Below are positions 1 through 7,920 of a stretch of DNA of 42,108 nucleotides, in pieces. Position 1 is the first letter of the stretch. Each line of letters opens with the position of its first letter. The notes under the pieces were generated by a model that worked only from the letters and a program-made list of their open reading frames with translations, made no database searches and was not told the DNA's origin. Origin of the DNA: JANQEA01 sp964530075 (GTDB lineage: Bacteria; Bipolaricaulota; Bipolaricaulia; UBA7950; UBA9294); NCBI GenBank assembly GCA_964530075.1, contig CAZGXU010000016.1:1-42108 (forward strand). Direction: 5' to 3'. Position numbers and translations under genes: made by a program.

Positions 1-22
1 CTTCCTAGTGCCCTTCGCTACG

Positions 23-280
23 TCATTCTGGATCTGGCGTTGTCAAAGTCGGGTCAGTCGCTTCATCACGAGTCAGCGATCTCGTGATGAGAAACCACTT
101 TGGATATACGCACTCAAGAGTTCCATACCTCCTCAATGCCTCGAAACGTGTCTCGGTAATGCGTTGCAGCAGTTCGAAACCCCATCCGACAGGTTCGCCG
201 CACCAGCCGTCGAAGAGGCAAGCCTTGTATTCTGACAGCACATCTTCGTAGCCGTCCGGCTTGCTTCTCCCACTAGGCAT
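23..280 (-). CDS. Small hypothetical protein coupled to the HEPN gene
   Basis: I do not recognise this 85-residue protein. The start is an ATG at 280 preceded by GGGAGGTG at a 7-base spacing. The ATG lies 5 bases before the stop of the upstream HEPN gene, so the two frames overlap by 8 bases, which suggests translational coupling. The product has ordinary mixed composition (W, C, Y, F all present) rather than the Arg/Pro-rich look of a shadow frame, and no signal peptide or membrane segment. It is the third gene of a minus-strand cassette with the PHP-ATPase and the HEPN protein. It could be an antitoxin or accessory factor, but that rests only on position. Confidence 0.55.
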   Translation of the reverse strand: MPSGRSKPDGYEDVLSEYKACLFDGWCGEPVGWGFELLQRITETRFEALRRYGTLECVYPKWFLITRSLTRDEATDPTLTTPDPE

Positions 281-911
281 CGACACACCTCCCAACGAGG
301 TCGCCTCGCCCCGAAGATGACTCGGGCCAGTCACTGGCCTTCAGACCGTACCGCGGCAGCTTCTGGAACTCGGCAAGGAGCTTCGCGCTGGGCTCACCGG
401 GATCAAGTTCTGCGAGGACAGCACCAAGCTCTCCCACGCAGTTGAAGGCGGAAAGCGCCGCCTCAACGACTGACTTGTTGTCCGCAGCGATGCGATCTCT
501 CTGGGAGCTCCACCGCTCTGGATCCACATTAACTGCCTTCGCGTGGGCCACGCAGTTCCTGGCCTTGACGAGCTTGCCGAGAAGCTCCATCGACTTGTGA
601 TCGCGGGGAATCCCCTCACCCGTTGCAAGCTTCGGGACTACGAGCCACTTTGTATGATGCCCCATGGACTCGACATGCTTCTGGGTGAATCGCTCTCCAA
701 GCTTCCTCGTCGCGTAGTTGTGGATGTAGCACTCAAGCGCGACGGTCGCAAACAGAACCACGACACAGGCCTGTCCTTCGGCGGTCTTCTCGTAGCTGTC
801 TGAGCTCAGCTGAGTTCTCCCTGTCGATTCGATGTACTCAACAAGCTTCGCGTGAGCGTCGGCGGCAATGCGCAGATAGTTCAGGAATGGCGTGTAGATG
901 ATGTTGCTCAA
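273..911 (-). CDS. HEPN-domain protein, putative RNase effector
   Basis: This 212-residue protein has a TTG start at 911 chosen because GGAGGT lies 4 bases upstream; the open frame continues further up, but that part reads like the shadow of the preceding gene. A helical segment (residues 48-70, with ALECYIHNYA) is followed by RNCVAH at 118-123. That is R-x4-H with a polar residue after the Arg, the catalytic signature of HEPN ribonucleases such as the effector halves of toxins, PrrC/RloC and Csm6. No membrane segment is seen. It sits 94 bases downstream of a PHP-ATPase gene on the same strand, in low-GC DNA. Likely role: an RNA-cleaving effector controlled by the ATPase. Non-catalytic HEPN scaffolds also exist, so activity is inferred. 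Confidence 0.72.
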   Translation of the reverse strand: MSNIIYTPFLNYLRIAADAHAKLVEYIESTGRTQLSSDSYEKTAEGQACVVVLFATVALECYIHNYATRKLGERFTQKHVESMGHHTKWLVVPKLATGEGIPRDHKSMELLGKLVKARNCVAHAKAVNVDPERWSSQRDRIAADNKSVVEAALSAFNCVGELGAVLAELDPGEPSAKLLAEFQKLPRYGLKASDWPESSSGRGDLVGRCVDA

Positions 912-1005
912 GCTACCTCCACGAAGAAGTCGGACTCGCGGCGTGTTCTGAGCGCCGCACCCGAACTCCCGCATCCCATCCCCAAGCCAGACCGATTCAG
1001 ACGGC

Positions 1006-3807
1006 TCAGATTCGGTACTTCCGTTTCCGCTTCTCGAAAGCTTCCACGCCACCATCCAGGATCTCACACGCATGTTCCCGTATGCCCGAAGAGGCCAGGA
1101 CCGTTTTCGCCGAAGATCTCTTCGGCTCGCTGTGTTCAAGTGAACCGGTAAGGTACTCGAACATCCGGTCGTCCTTGTTGGGCCGGTCTGCGCCATGGCG
1201 ATTAGCAACGACGATCTCCTCCGAGTCCGCACCAATCACGAGATTCGCGTCGCGACTAACCATGATGATCTGCCTCTCTCGCTTTCTCTTCATGAGATCG
1301 TCAACAATGGTCTCACAGACCGAGCGGCTGTCGAGATCATCCTCAGGCTGATCGATCAAGAGCGGCCAAGGCTCATCCGATTCCGCCAGGAGTAGAGTCA
1401 GCGCAAACAGCGCCTGCTTGCCAGGAGTCATCGTGGACGTCTCAAATCCCCCAATACGATCATGTTCTAGGGTCGCGACGAATCGGATATCCCTGTTCAG
1501 GGTTAAAACATCCTTTGTCAGACTGATCTCGCTCTCGCCCTGATTGACCTTCTGCTTCCCAGCCCCCATGTACTTGACGAATTCGCGCGGCTCGGAGATG
1601 GCCTTCATCACGTCCACGGCTCTCTGAACCATGTCCTGCTTCGTGATGATGAATTCGCTGCTCTCCGTTTTGTTGAAGCCCCGAGAGACGCGATCCACAT
1701 CCTCCTCGTCGAAGTCTGCTTCGACTTTGAAGTGCATGTTCTCGAAGCACAGGTTCTCCCTGTTGAAGGCCGCCGCCAGGCCCGCAAGCAATGCATCGCG
1801 CTTGTTGACCTCCACCTCAATGGCGTCGAGCAGTTCGTCCATCTTGCCCGTTCTTTCGCAAACCAGTTTGGCCTTCGCATCGATCTCAGCGAGCGTCTCC
1901 GCCTGCGTCTTCCGATCTTTGATCAGAGAGTCGACTTGTGCATTTGCCTCGCCCTTCTTGATCAGTTCTCGGTTTTCCGACCGGATCGTCTTAATCGCTT
2001 CGTGAGCCTCCTGCTCCTCGACGGCAAGCGCTGATCGGTAGTTGCATATGGCTGACCTCACGAGCTGGAGAAGCTGCGTTTTTGATTCTTCGGCCAAGCG
2101 CTCGACCTGGTCCCGTAAGGCATCCGGAAGTATCGCCGGGGACGGAACCAACTCCACGCTGGCTTTCACCTTATCTGTTGTGTCGTAGCGCCCCTCCTCT
2201 CCAGCCTCCACGTAGGGCTCCAGAGTCGTCTTCTCTCGCGCAATCTCCTTCAGGCGCAATTCCCGCAGGCCGATGTCCCGAATCACCTGTTGGTACCTCT
2301 CGACATCATCCTCAGAGAGAGCCAGCTCTTTTTGCAGGAACTCGATTTGCCCCTTGAGTTCGCTTTCCCGCTGAGTGACAGCCTCGCGATCGCCAAGCGC
2401 GCGGATTTCCTCCTTCAGACTGGCGACCTCCTCATTCAGCGAGAACCACTGGTACAGGGCGTTTCGTATTGATCCATTGCTGCGATCGACTGCTACGTCT
2501 GCTTCGATGAAGCGTGCACGGAATACTGGCGACAGGCGGAAGATCGTCGGCCGGATCATCGCTGTTATCCTGTCGGGATCGGCGCTTATCGAGAAGAGGG
2601 CGTTCTGGGGGACGTAGATGACCCTGCCAGTCGCCGCAGTGGGGGCCGCCCACACCACCGAGTACTCCATGTCAGCTACATCATCCCACGTGACCCCTGC
2701 GCCCGGTCCAACAGCAGCTTCGCCAGCTGATGGGATTACCCCCAGCTGCTGCCTCACGGTGTACTCGGGATCAATAGCGTGAGCGATGTACGCCAGCAAC
2801 GCGGACTTGCCAGATGAGCGAGATCCAATGACGGAGTTCAAGCCTGGGTTGAACTCTACTTTGCTCGGGAACAAGTCCGAGTTTGAGAAGACAATCTTCG
2901 AGATGACCTTGTACGGTTCTTTCTTGTCTGGCTTCGTTGCCTGTATCCTCACTCTCTCAGATGGCTCTATCAGCGTTTGCTGGAGGCCCTCGAAGGTTAG
3001 GTCTGCCTTGATCCAGGTGACGTGCTTAGCATTGTCACCGGTAGCTTCCTTACCCAGCCAGGCATCAAGTTGTCCGAAGCTGTGGGCATCGCAACCAGTG
3101 AAGACCGGCTTGGGACGCTCGCGATGTGTTTCGGTTTCCAAGCGATCTGAGTCCAGGAAGTAGTCGGTGTTGTCGGGACTCCCGAAGAACGAATCGGAAA
3201 ACTTGTCTAGTTCGTCAGACAGCTCCATTCTACGGCGATTGCCGGAAGCTGGACGGATCCCGTCGTTGTTGGCAGCAGCGACAACGATCACGTTGTCGCT
3301 GCGATCTGTCTTCTCTCCGAACGTTTCTGTGATGGCCTTCTTGATGCTATCACGCGAGACCGTCGCCTTCTCGTAGTCTCTTTCGCTGGCCATCTCTGAG
3401 CAGCTCATCAGCCGGCTCGCCTCATCTCTCGACTCAGTGTTCAACCGGCGCAAGAACTCATCTGCCTTCTCACGTTTGATGTCCGGCCTCAGAATGAGGT
3501 GCATGTGAACGTACTCGGATGCCTTGTTCACGGCCTCGTTCAGACGCAATTCGAGATTAGGGAAGAAGACCTTCCCGGAGTCCGGGTACCGCCTTTCATA
3601 TTCCTCCTTGAATGCGAAGAACCCATCAAGAGAGAAGTAATCCGCGATGCCAATCGCCTCTACGTCTGACTCATGGATGATTTCGCAGAATCTGTCCCAA
3701 TCCAGTGCTCCGCTTTTCTTTTCATACCCATCGCTGAGCTTGGTCCCTGGTGGGTGCACGTGCAGATCCCACTTCCTCCACTCCGAACCTCTAGGGAATC
3801 GCTTCAT
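1006..3807 (-). CDS. TrlF-like PHP-domain/ABC-type ATPase
   Basis: This 933-residue protein has an N-terminal PHP metal-dependent phosphoesterase domain: WDLHVH gives H16 and H18, with further PHP-like residues near HMHLILRPD (101-109) and CDAH (239-242). An ABC/SMC-type ATPase follows, split by a long coiled coil (about 440-680). Walker A is GSRSSGKS at 328-335. A TPGKQ signature-like segment precedes Walker B, LLIDQPEDDLD, at 816-826. The layout matches the TrlF family of AAA-like ATPases. It is an SMC-like sensor fused to a nuclease or phosphatase domain, a combination often seen in mobile defence loci. The ATG at 3807 has AGGAGA 6 bases upstream. Base composition is far less GC-rich than the coaBC region, suggesting transfer. 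Target and trigger are unknown. Confidence 0.85.
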   Translation of the reverse strand: MKRFPRGSEWRKWDLHVHPPGTKLSDGYEKKSGALDWDRFCEIIHESDVEAIGIADYFSLDGFFAFKEEYERRYPDSGKVFFPNLELRLNEAVNKASEYVHMHLILRPDIKREKADEFLRRLNTESRDEASRLMSCSEMASERDYEKATVSRDSIKKAITETFGEKTDRSDNVIVVAAANNDGIRPASGNRRRMELSDELDKFSDSFFGSPDNTDYFLDSDRLETETHRERPKPVFTGCDAHSFGQLDAWLGKEATGDNAKHVTWIKADLTFEGLQQTLIEPSERVRIQATKPDKKEPYKVISKIVFSNSDLFPSKVEFNPGLNSVIGSRSSGKSALLAYIAHAIDPEYTVRQQLGVIPSAGEAAVGPGAGVTWDDVADMEYSVVWAAPTAATGRVIYVPQNALFSISADPDRITAMIRPTIFRLSPVFRARFIEADVAVDRSNGSIRNALYQWFSLNEEVASLKEEIRALGDREAVTQRESELKGQIEFLQKELALSEDDVERYQQVIRDIGLRELRLKEIAREKTTLEPYVEAGEEGRYDTTDKVKASVELVPSPAILPDALRDQVERLAEESKTQLLQLVRSAICNYRSALAVEEQEAHEAIKTIRSENRELIKKGEANAQVDSLIKDRKTQAETLAEIDAKAKLVCERTGKMDELLDAIEVEVNKRDALLAGLAAAFNRENLCFENMHFKVEADFDEEDVDRVSRGFNKTESSEFIITKQDMVQRAVDVMKAISEPREFVKYMGAGKQKVNQGESEISLTKDVLTLNRDIRFVATLEHDRIGGFETSTMTPGKQALFALTLLLAESDEPWPLLIDQPEDDLDSRSVCETIVDDLMKRKRERQIIMVSRDANLVIGADSEEIVVANRHGADRPNKDDRMFEYLTGSLEHSEPKRSSAKTVLASSGIREHACEILDGGVEAFEKRKRKYRI

Positions 3808-4047
3808 CGAACGTCTCCTGCTACGCTAGGTCGCCGGCTACTGCCTCGTACTTCCTCATGCTCTGATCCTCGAACCATATCGAAACTCCGATTTCCTCAT
3901 TAAGAGCGACTCATGCCATGCTAACGCCCTCTACTGTCTTGAGCAATCCCCACCTTTCGGTTCACATCCCAGTTGCGTACGCGACGCTCCTTGGACTCCC
4001 CGTCGGACAGACGTACAATGCCGCCCGGACTCCGGTAGGAGGTTCAC
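3808..4047. promoter_or_regulatory. Divergent intergenic region with the coaBC promoter
   Basis: This gap separates the minus-strand ATPase gene from coaBC. On the plus strand TTGGAC (3991-3996) and TACAAT (4014-4019) are separated by exactly 17 bases, a good sigma-70-type promoter. AGGAGG at 4037-4042 sits 5 bases before the coaBC ATG. On the minus strand only weak promoter-like elements are visible, for example TTAATG then TATGGT at 18 bases. The composition change between the low-GC cassette and the GC-rich core falls here, so this is the likely boundary of the transferred segment. I see no integrase or direct-repeat attachment site. Confidence 0.65.
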
Positions 4048-5229
4048 ATGAGTGAACGGAACGTGGTTCTCGGCGTCACCGGATCGATCGCGGCGTACAA
4101 GGCGGTCGACTTGGCGAGCAGGCTGACGCAGGCCGGCGTCGCCGTCCACGCGGTGATGACCGAGAGTGCGACAAAGCTCGTCGGCCCGGCTTCCTTCCGA
4201 GCGATCACCGGCCGCCCCGTTTCGACGGACATGTTCGACCTCACCAACCCGCATTCGATCGAGCACGTGTCGCTCGCGGAGATCGCCGACCTGTTCCTCA
4301 TCGCACCGGCGACGGCGAACGTGATCGCGAAGCTGGCCTGTGGCATCGCCGACGACCTGCTTTCCTGCACCGCTCTCGCCACGCGGGCGCCGATCCTCGT
4401 CGCCCCGGCGATGCACACCGCGATGTGGGAGAACCCGGCGACGCAAGCGAACGTCGAGACGCTGAAAGGTCGAGGCGTCTCGTTCGTCGGCCCGGCCGAG
4501 GGCCGTCTCGCCTCCGGCAGTGTCGGCGTCGGTCGATTCGCCCCCGTCCCGGAGATCCTCGGCGAGGCGCTCCGAATCGTCGGTCGCGCGGGAGACCTCT
4601 CCGGGACTCGGATCGTCGTTTCCGCCGCTGGAACGCGGGAGCCGATCGACCCGATCCGCTTCGTCGGAAACCGCTCGTCGGGGAAGATGGGGTTCGCGCT
4701 CGCCGAGGCGGCGCGCGACCGTGGGGCCGACGTCACGCTCGTCTCCGGCCCGACCTTCCTTCCCCGTCCTGCGGGCGTAACGATCATCGACGTCGAAACG
4801 GCCAAGGAGATGCTCGGGGCCCTGCAGACCGCGTGCGACGGCGCGGACGCGTTGATCATGGCCGCCGCCGTCGCCGACTACGCGCCGGTTGCGCCGGCGA
4901 AGCGGAAGTTGAAGAAGACGGACGGTGCGCCTTCGCTCGATCTGGAACGGACTGTGGACATCCTGGCGACGATCACCGGGCCGCGCGTCCGCGTCGGCTT
5001 CGTCGCCGAGACCGAGAACCTCGTCGACAACGCGCGGAAGAAGTTGTCCGCCAAGCGCCTCGACCTCGCCGTCGCGAACCGGGTCACCGAGGGGGAGTCG
5101 CCGTTCGGTTCGGACGTGAATCGCGCGGTCCTGATCGACGCGGAGACCGAGGAAGAGCTCCCCCTGCTCCCGAAACGCGAGCTGGCCGATCGGATCCTCG
5201 ACCGCGTGGTCGGGCTGCTGGCCGCGTAG
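4048..5229 (+). CDS. coaBC: Bifunctional phosphopantothenoylcysteine decarboxylase/synthetase
   Basis: CoaBC joins cysteine to 4'-phosphopantothenate (CoaB, CTP-dependent) and decarboxylates the product with FMN (CoaC) to give 4'-phosphopantetheine. The 393 residues have family length. The CoaC half shows the catalytic His in IEHVSLA (H73), APATANV and the PAMHTAMW motif (119-126). The CoaB half shows NRSSGKMG, AAAVADYAP and a Lys-rich KRKLKKTDG. One oddity: the flap that normally reads ACG reads LASGSVGVGRF, so the usual conserved Cys is Ser156. The gene starts a five-gene CoA operon, and the next gene's Shine-Dalgarno overlaps its stop codon. Confidence 0.95.
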   Translation: MSERNVVLGVTGSIAAYKAVDLASRLTQAGVAVHAVMTESATKLVGPASFRAITGRPVSTDMFDLTNPHSIEHVSLAEIADLFLIAPATANVIAKLACGIADDLLSCTALATRAPILVAPAMHTAMWENPATQANVETLKGRGVSFVGPAEGRLASGSVGVGRFAPVPEILGEALRIVGRAGDLSGTRIVVSAAGTREPIDPIRFVGNRSSGKMGFALAEAARDRGADVTLVSGPTFLPRPAGVTIIDVETAKEMLGALQTACDGADALIMAAAVADYAPVAPAKRKLKKTDGAPSLDLERTVDILATITGPRVRVGFVAETENLVDNARKKLSAKRLDLAVANRVTEGESPFGSDVNRAVLIDAETEEELPLLPKRELADRILDRVVGLLAA

Positions 5230-5238
5230 GAGGGCAGC

Positions 5239-6123
5239 GTGGATCGACCCCGTTTGGGATTCATCGGAGCCGGCGTCGTCGGCACGGCGCTCGCCAAGGG
5301 GCTCGCCCGGGTCGGGTACCCAGTCGTCGCCGTTGCCAGTCGCTCCGCCGAGCGACGACGCGCTCTCGCCGACGCGCTCCCGAAGGCGGACGGCGTCGAC
5401 ACGCCGCAGGAGGTCGTCGACGCCGCCGACCTTGTCTTCCTCACCGTCCCCGACGACGCGGTCGCAGCGGTCGCCACGTCGGTCGCCTGGCACCGGGGAA
5501 GCCACGCCGTCCACTGCAGCGGCGCCGCGTCGGTCGACCTCCTCGAGCCGGCGCGGGCGCAGGGAGCGGCGGTCGGCGTCTTCCATCCGCTGCAGACGTT
5601 CGCTTCGGCGTCGCAGGCCGAGAAGAATCTGCGCGGCAGCCCGTTCGGAATCGAGGCGTCATCCGGCGAGCTCCTCGCGATCCTCCGCGGGATGGCCGAG
5701 TCCCTCGGCGGGACGCCGCTCGTCGTCTCCGGGGACAAGGCGGTCTACCACGCGAGCGCCGTCGTCGCGTCCAACTACCTCGTCGCTCTCTTGGACGTCG
5801 CTTCGGGCCTGTGGAAGGCCCTCGGGCTGTCGCAAGAAGAGGGGCTGAGGGCGTTGCTGCCGCTCGTCCGGGGGACGATCGAGAACCTCGAGTCCGTCGG
5901 CCTTCCGGACGCCCTCACCGGCCCGATCGCACGCGGCGACGTCGGAACGATCGAGCGACACTTGGCCGCGCTTCGCGAGGTTGCGCCGGATGTCCTCCCG
6001 GTGTACAAGGAGCTCGCCCGGAGGACGATTCCGATCGCGAGAGCGAAGGGAGGCCTCAGCGACGAGGCGGCGAGTCGGCTCTCGGCGATTCTGCACAGCG
6101 CGGACGGAGGGAAGCGGCGATGA
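5239..6123 (+). CDS. Rossmann-fold/DUF2520 dehydrogenase, candidate ketopantoate reductase
   Basis: This 294-residue protein begins with a dinucleotide-binding motif, GFIGAGVVGTALA (residues 8-20), followed by a second strand ending in SRS, which suits NADP. A DUF2520 helical domain fills the C-terminal half (VFHPLQTFA near 115, then a helical region). The start is GTG at 5239, with AGGAGGG overlapping the coaBC stop. Its stop overlaps the panB ATG by 4 bases (ATGA). The cluster holds coaBC, panB, panC and coaX but no canonical panE or ilvC in view. I infer it may reduce 2-dehydropantoate between PanB and PanC. The family is otherwise uncharacterised, so only the dehydrogenase fold is firm. 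Confidence 0.8.
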   Translation: MDRPRLGFIGAGVVGTALAKGLARVGYPVVAVASRSAERRRALADALPKADGVDTPQEVVDAADLVFLTVPDDAVAAVATSVAWHRGSHAVHCSGAASVDLLEPARAQGAAVGVFHPLQTFASASQAEKNLRGSPFGIEASSGELLAILRGMAESLGGTPLVVSGDKAVYHASAVVASNYLVALLDVASGLWKALGLSQEEGLRALLPLVRGTIENLESVGLPDALTGPIARGDVGTIERHLAALREVAPDVLPVYKELARRTIPIARAKGGLSDEAASRLSAILHSADGGKRR

Positions 6124-6968
6124 GAGTGACTGCGGCGGACATCCGCCGGATGAAGGAGAAGGGCGAGCGGTTCGCCGCCCTGACGGCCTACGACGTCGTC
6201 ACCGCCCGGCTCGTCGACGCGGCCGGGGTCCCGCTCATCCTCATCGGGGACAGCCTCGGGATGGTCGTCCTCGGCTACGACAGCACGATCCCCGTGACGC
6301 TCGACGCGATCATCCATCACACGCAGGCTGTCGTCCGAGGCTCCGAGCACGCCCTGATCGTCGCCGACCTCCCGTTCATGACCTACCACAAGTCGGCGGA
6401 GCAGGCGCTCGACAGCGCAGCCCGGTGCATCCAGGTCGGCGGCGCACAGGCGGTCAAACTGGAGGGCGGAAGGCCGGTCGCGGGGACGATCGCTCGGCTG
6501 ACGTCGTCCGGGATCCCGGTCATGGGCCACCTCGGGTTGACTCCCCAGTCGATTCACCAGCTCGGCGGGTACAAGGCGCAGGGGAAGACCGCGGCGCAAG
6601 CGAAGAACCTCGTCGAGGACGCGCGCGCGGTCGAGAAGGCGGGCGCCTTCTCGGTCGTCCTCGAGTGCATCCCGGCGGAGCTGTCGCGCCTGGTCACCGA
6701 GCGTCTCTCGATTCCGACGATCGGGATCGGCGCCGGGCCCCACTGCGACGGCGAGATTCAAGTCGTCAGCGACGTCCTCGGTTGGTTCTCCGATTTCGTC
6801 CCGAAGCACGCGCGCCGGTACGCGAAGCTGTCCGAGGTCGCCGCCGCGGCGATCCGGGCGTACGCCGACGACGTGCAGGGCGGACGGTTCCCGACCGAGA
6901 AGGAGTCCGTCTCGATCCCAGCGGACGTGATCCGCCAAGTCGAGGAAGCCTTCCCGATCGAGTCATGA
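6120..6968 (+). CDS. panB: 3-methyl-2-oxobutanoate hydroxymethyltransferase
   Basis: PanB transfers a hydroxymethyl group from 5,10-methylenetetrahydrofolate to 2-oxoisovalerate, giving ketopantoate, the first committed step of pantothenate synthesis. The 282 residues match the family. Visible hallmarks are LTAYDVVTARL, the metal-binding segment GDSLGMVVLGYDST, VKLEGG, the GHLGLTPQS motif and IGIGAGPHCDGE. The ATG overlaps the preceding stop and the panC ATG overlaps the panB stop, so translation is coupled on both sides. A much longer open frame runs upstream in phase, but it is the shadow of coaBC and the dehydrogenase. Confidence 0.97.
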   Translation: MRVTAADIRRMKEKGERFAALTAYDVVTARLVDAAGVPLILIGDSLGMVVLGYDSTIPVTLDAIIHHTQAVVRGSEHALIVADLPFMTYHKSAEQALDSAARCIQVGGAQAVKLEGGRPVAGTIARLTSSGIPVMGHLGLTPQSIHQLGGYKAQGKTAAQAKNLVEDARAVEKAGAFSVVLECIPAELSRLVTERLSIPTIGIGAGPHCDGEIQVVSDVLGWFSDFVPKHARRYAKLSEVAAAAIRAYADDVQGGRFPTEKESVSIPADVIRQVEEAFPIES

Positions 6969-7816
6969 AGGTCGCGAAGACGATTTCCGACTTCCGCCGC
7001 CTGCGAGGAGAACTCGCTGCTCCGGCCGGATTCGTCCCAACGATGGGATTCCTACACGACGGCCATCTGTCGCTCGTCCGCCGGGCGCGGGCGGAGTGCG
7101 CCTCGGTCGTGGTGTCCGTCTTCGTCAACCCGTCGCAGTTCGCGCCGAACGAGGACCTCGCCGATTACCCGCGCGACCTGGACCGCGACCTGACGCTACT
7201 CGAGGAGGCGGGGACCGACCTCGTCGTCACGCCGCCGACCGAATCGGTCTATCCGGAGGGGTACGACACGTGGGTCACCGTCGAGCGGCTGACCGAGCGA
7301 CTGGAGGGGGGTGATCGTCCGACCCACTTCCGCGGCGTCGCGACGATCGTGGCGAAGCTGTTCAACCTCGTTCGGCCCGAACGCGCCTACTTCGGGCAGA
7401 AGGACGCCCAGCAGGCGCTCGTGGTCCGGCGGTTGATCCGCGATCTGAACTACGACATCGACCTCGTCGTCTGCCCGACCGTCCGCGAGCCCGACGGACT
7501 GGCAATGAGCAGCCGGAACGCGTACCTGTCGCCGGAGGAGCGGGCCGCGGCGACGGTCCTCCACCGCTCCCTGCAGCGCGTCGAGACGCTCTACGCGGAC
7601 GGCGAGCGGGACGCCGACCGGATGCGCAACGCGATGAGAGAGCTCCTCGCCGCCGAGCCGCTCGCACGCCCCGCGTACGTCAGCGTCGCCGACATCGAAG
7701 ACCTGACCGAGCTGGACACGGTCGACCGGAAGGCCCTCGTCTCGCTCGCGGTGCGGATCGGGAGGACCCGGCTGATCGACAACGTCGTTCTTCCACCCGG
7801 AGAGGAAATCGCGTGA
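6965..7816 (+). CDS. panC: Pantothenate synthetase (pantoate--beta-alanine ligase)
   Basis: PanC condenses pantoate and beta-alanine with ATP cleavage to AMP. The 283 residues carry the nucleotidyltransferase motif TMGFLHDGH (HxGH type, near 27-35), VSVFVNPSQF, the pantoate-binding stretch YFGQKDAQQ and the KMSKS-like MSSRNAYL. The start codon is inside the panB stop (ATGA overlap), so the two enzymes are made together. No panD for beta-alanine supply is seen in the window. The gene is followed by a 104-base gap before coaX. Confidence 0.97.
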   Translation: MKVAKTISDFRRLRGELAAPAGFVPTMGFLHDGHLSLVRRARAECASVVVSVFVNPSQFAPNEDLADYPRDLDRDLTLLEEAGTDLVVTPPTESVYPEGYDTWVTVERLTERLEGGDRPTHFRGVATIVAKLFNLVRPERAYFGQKDAQQALVVRRLIRDLNYDIDLVVCPTVREPDGLAMSSRNAYLSPEERAAATVLHRSLQRVETLYADGERDADRMRNAMRELLAAEPLARPAYVSVADIEDLTELDTVDRKALVSLAVRIGRTRLIDNVVLPPGEEIA

Positions 7817-7852
7817 GACCAGCGAGAAACGGATACCCAGGGCGATCCGCGC

Positions 7853-7896
7853 TCGCAGAGCGCGCAATCGGCAATACAATCTTGCCCCCTGGCAAG
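7853..7896 (+). promoter_or_regulatory. Possible coaX promoter and start-proximal hairpin
   Basis: TACAAT (7875-7880) is a near-consensus -10, with a weak -35 (TCGCAG, 7853-7858, 16 bases away). Directly after it CTTGCC-CCCT-GGCAAG (7881-7896) is a perfect 6-base inverted repeat with a 4-base loop. It would lie at the very 5' end of the transcript or overlap the initiation site, upstream of the coaX Shine-Dalgarno AAAGGAAG. It could be a repressor site or a 5'-stabilising hairpin. Confidence 0.4.
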
Positions 7897-7920
7897 GGTC
7901 TCCTGTAGAAAGGAAGCTCC

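Noticed and set aside
3828..3866. Twelve-codon minus-strand frame (MRKYEAVAGDLA) upstream of the PHP-ATPase
   Set aside because: Faintly like the start of a GntR regulator but too short to support as a remnant, and without a clear Shine-Dalgarno.
3931..5586. 551-codon minus-strand frame opposite coaBC
   Set aside because: Charged, low-complexity composition typical of a GC-rich antisense shadow; the plus strand has well-supported genes.
4425..6119. Long plus-strand open frame running into panB
   Set aside because: It is Arg/Pro/Gly-rich, lacks a start signal and is the out-of-frame shadow of coaBC and the dehydrogenase; only the panB part at the end is real.
7817..7920. Riboswitch controlling coaX
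   Set aside because: The gap is too short and holds only one small hairpin; no known aptamer pattern is visible.
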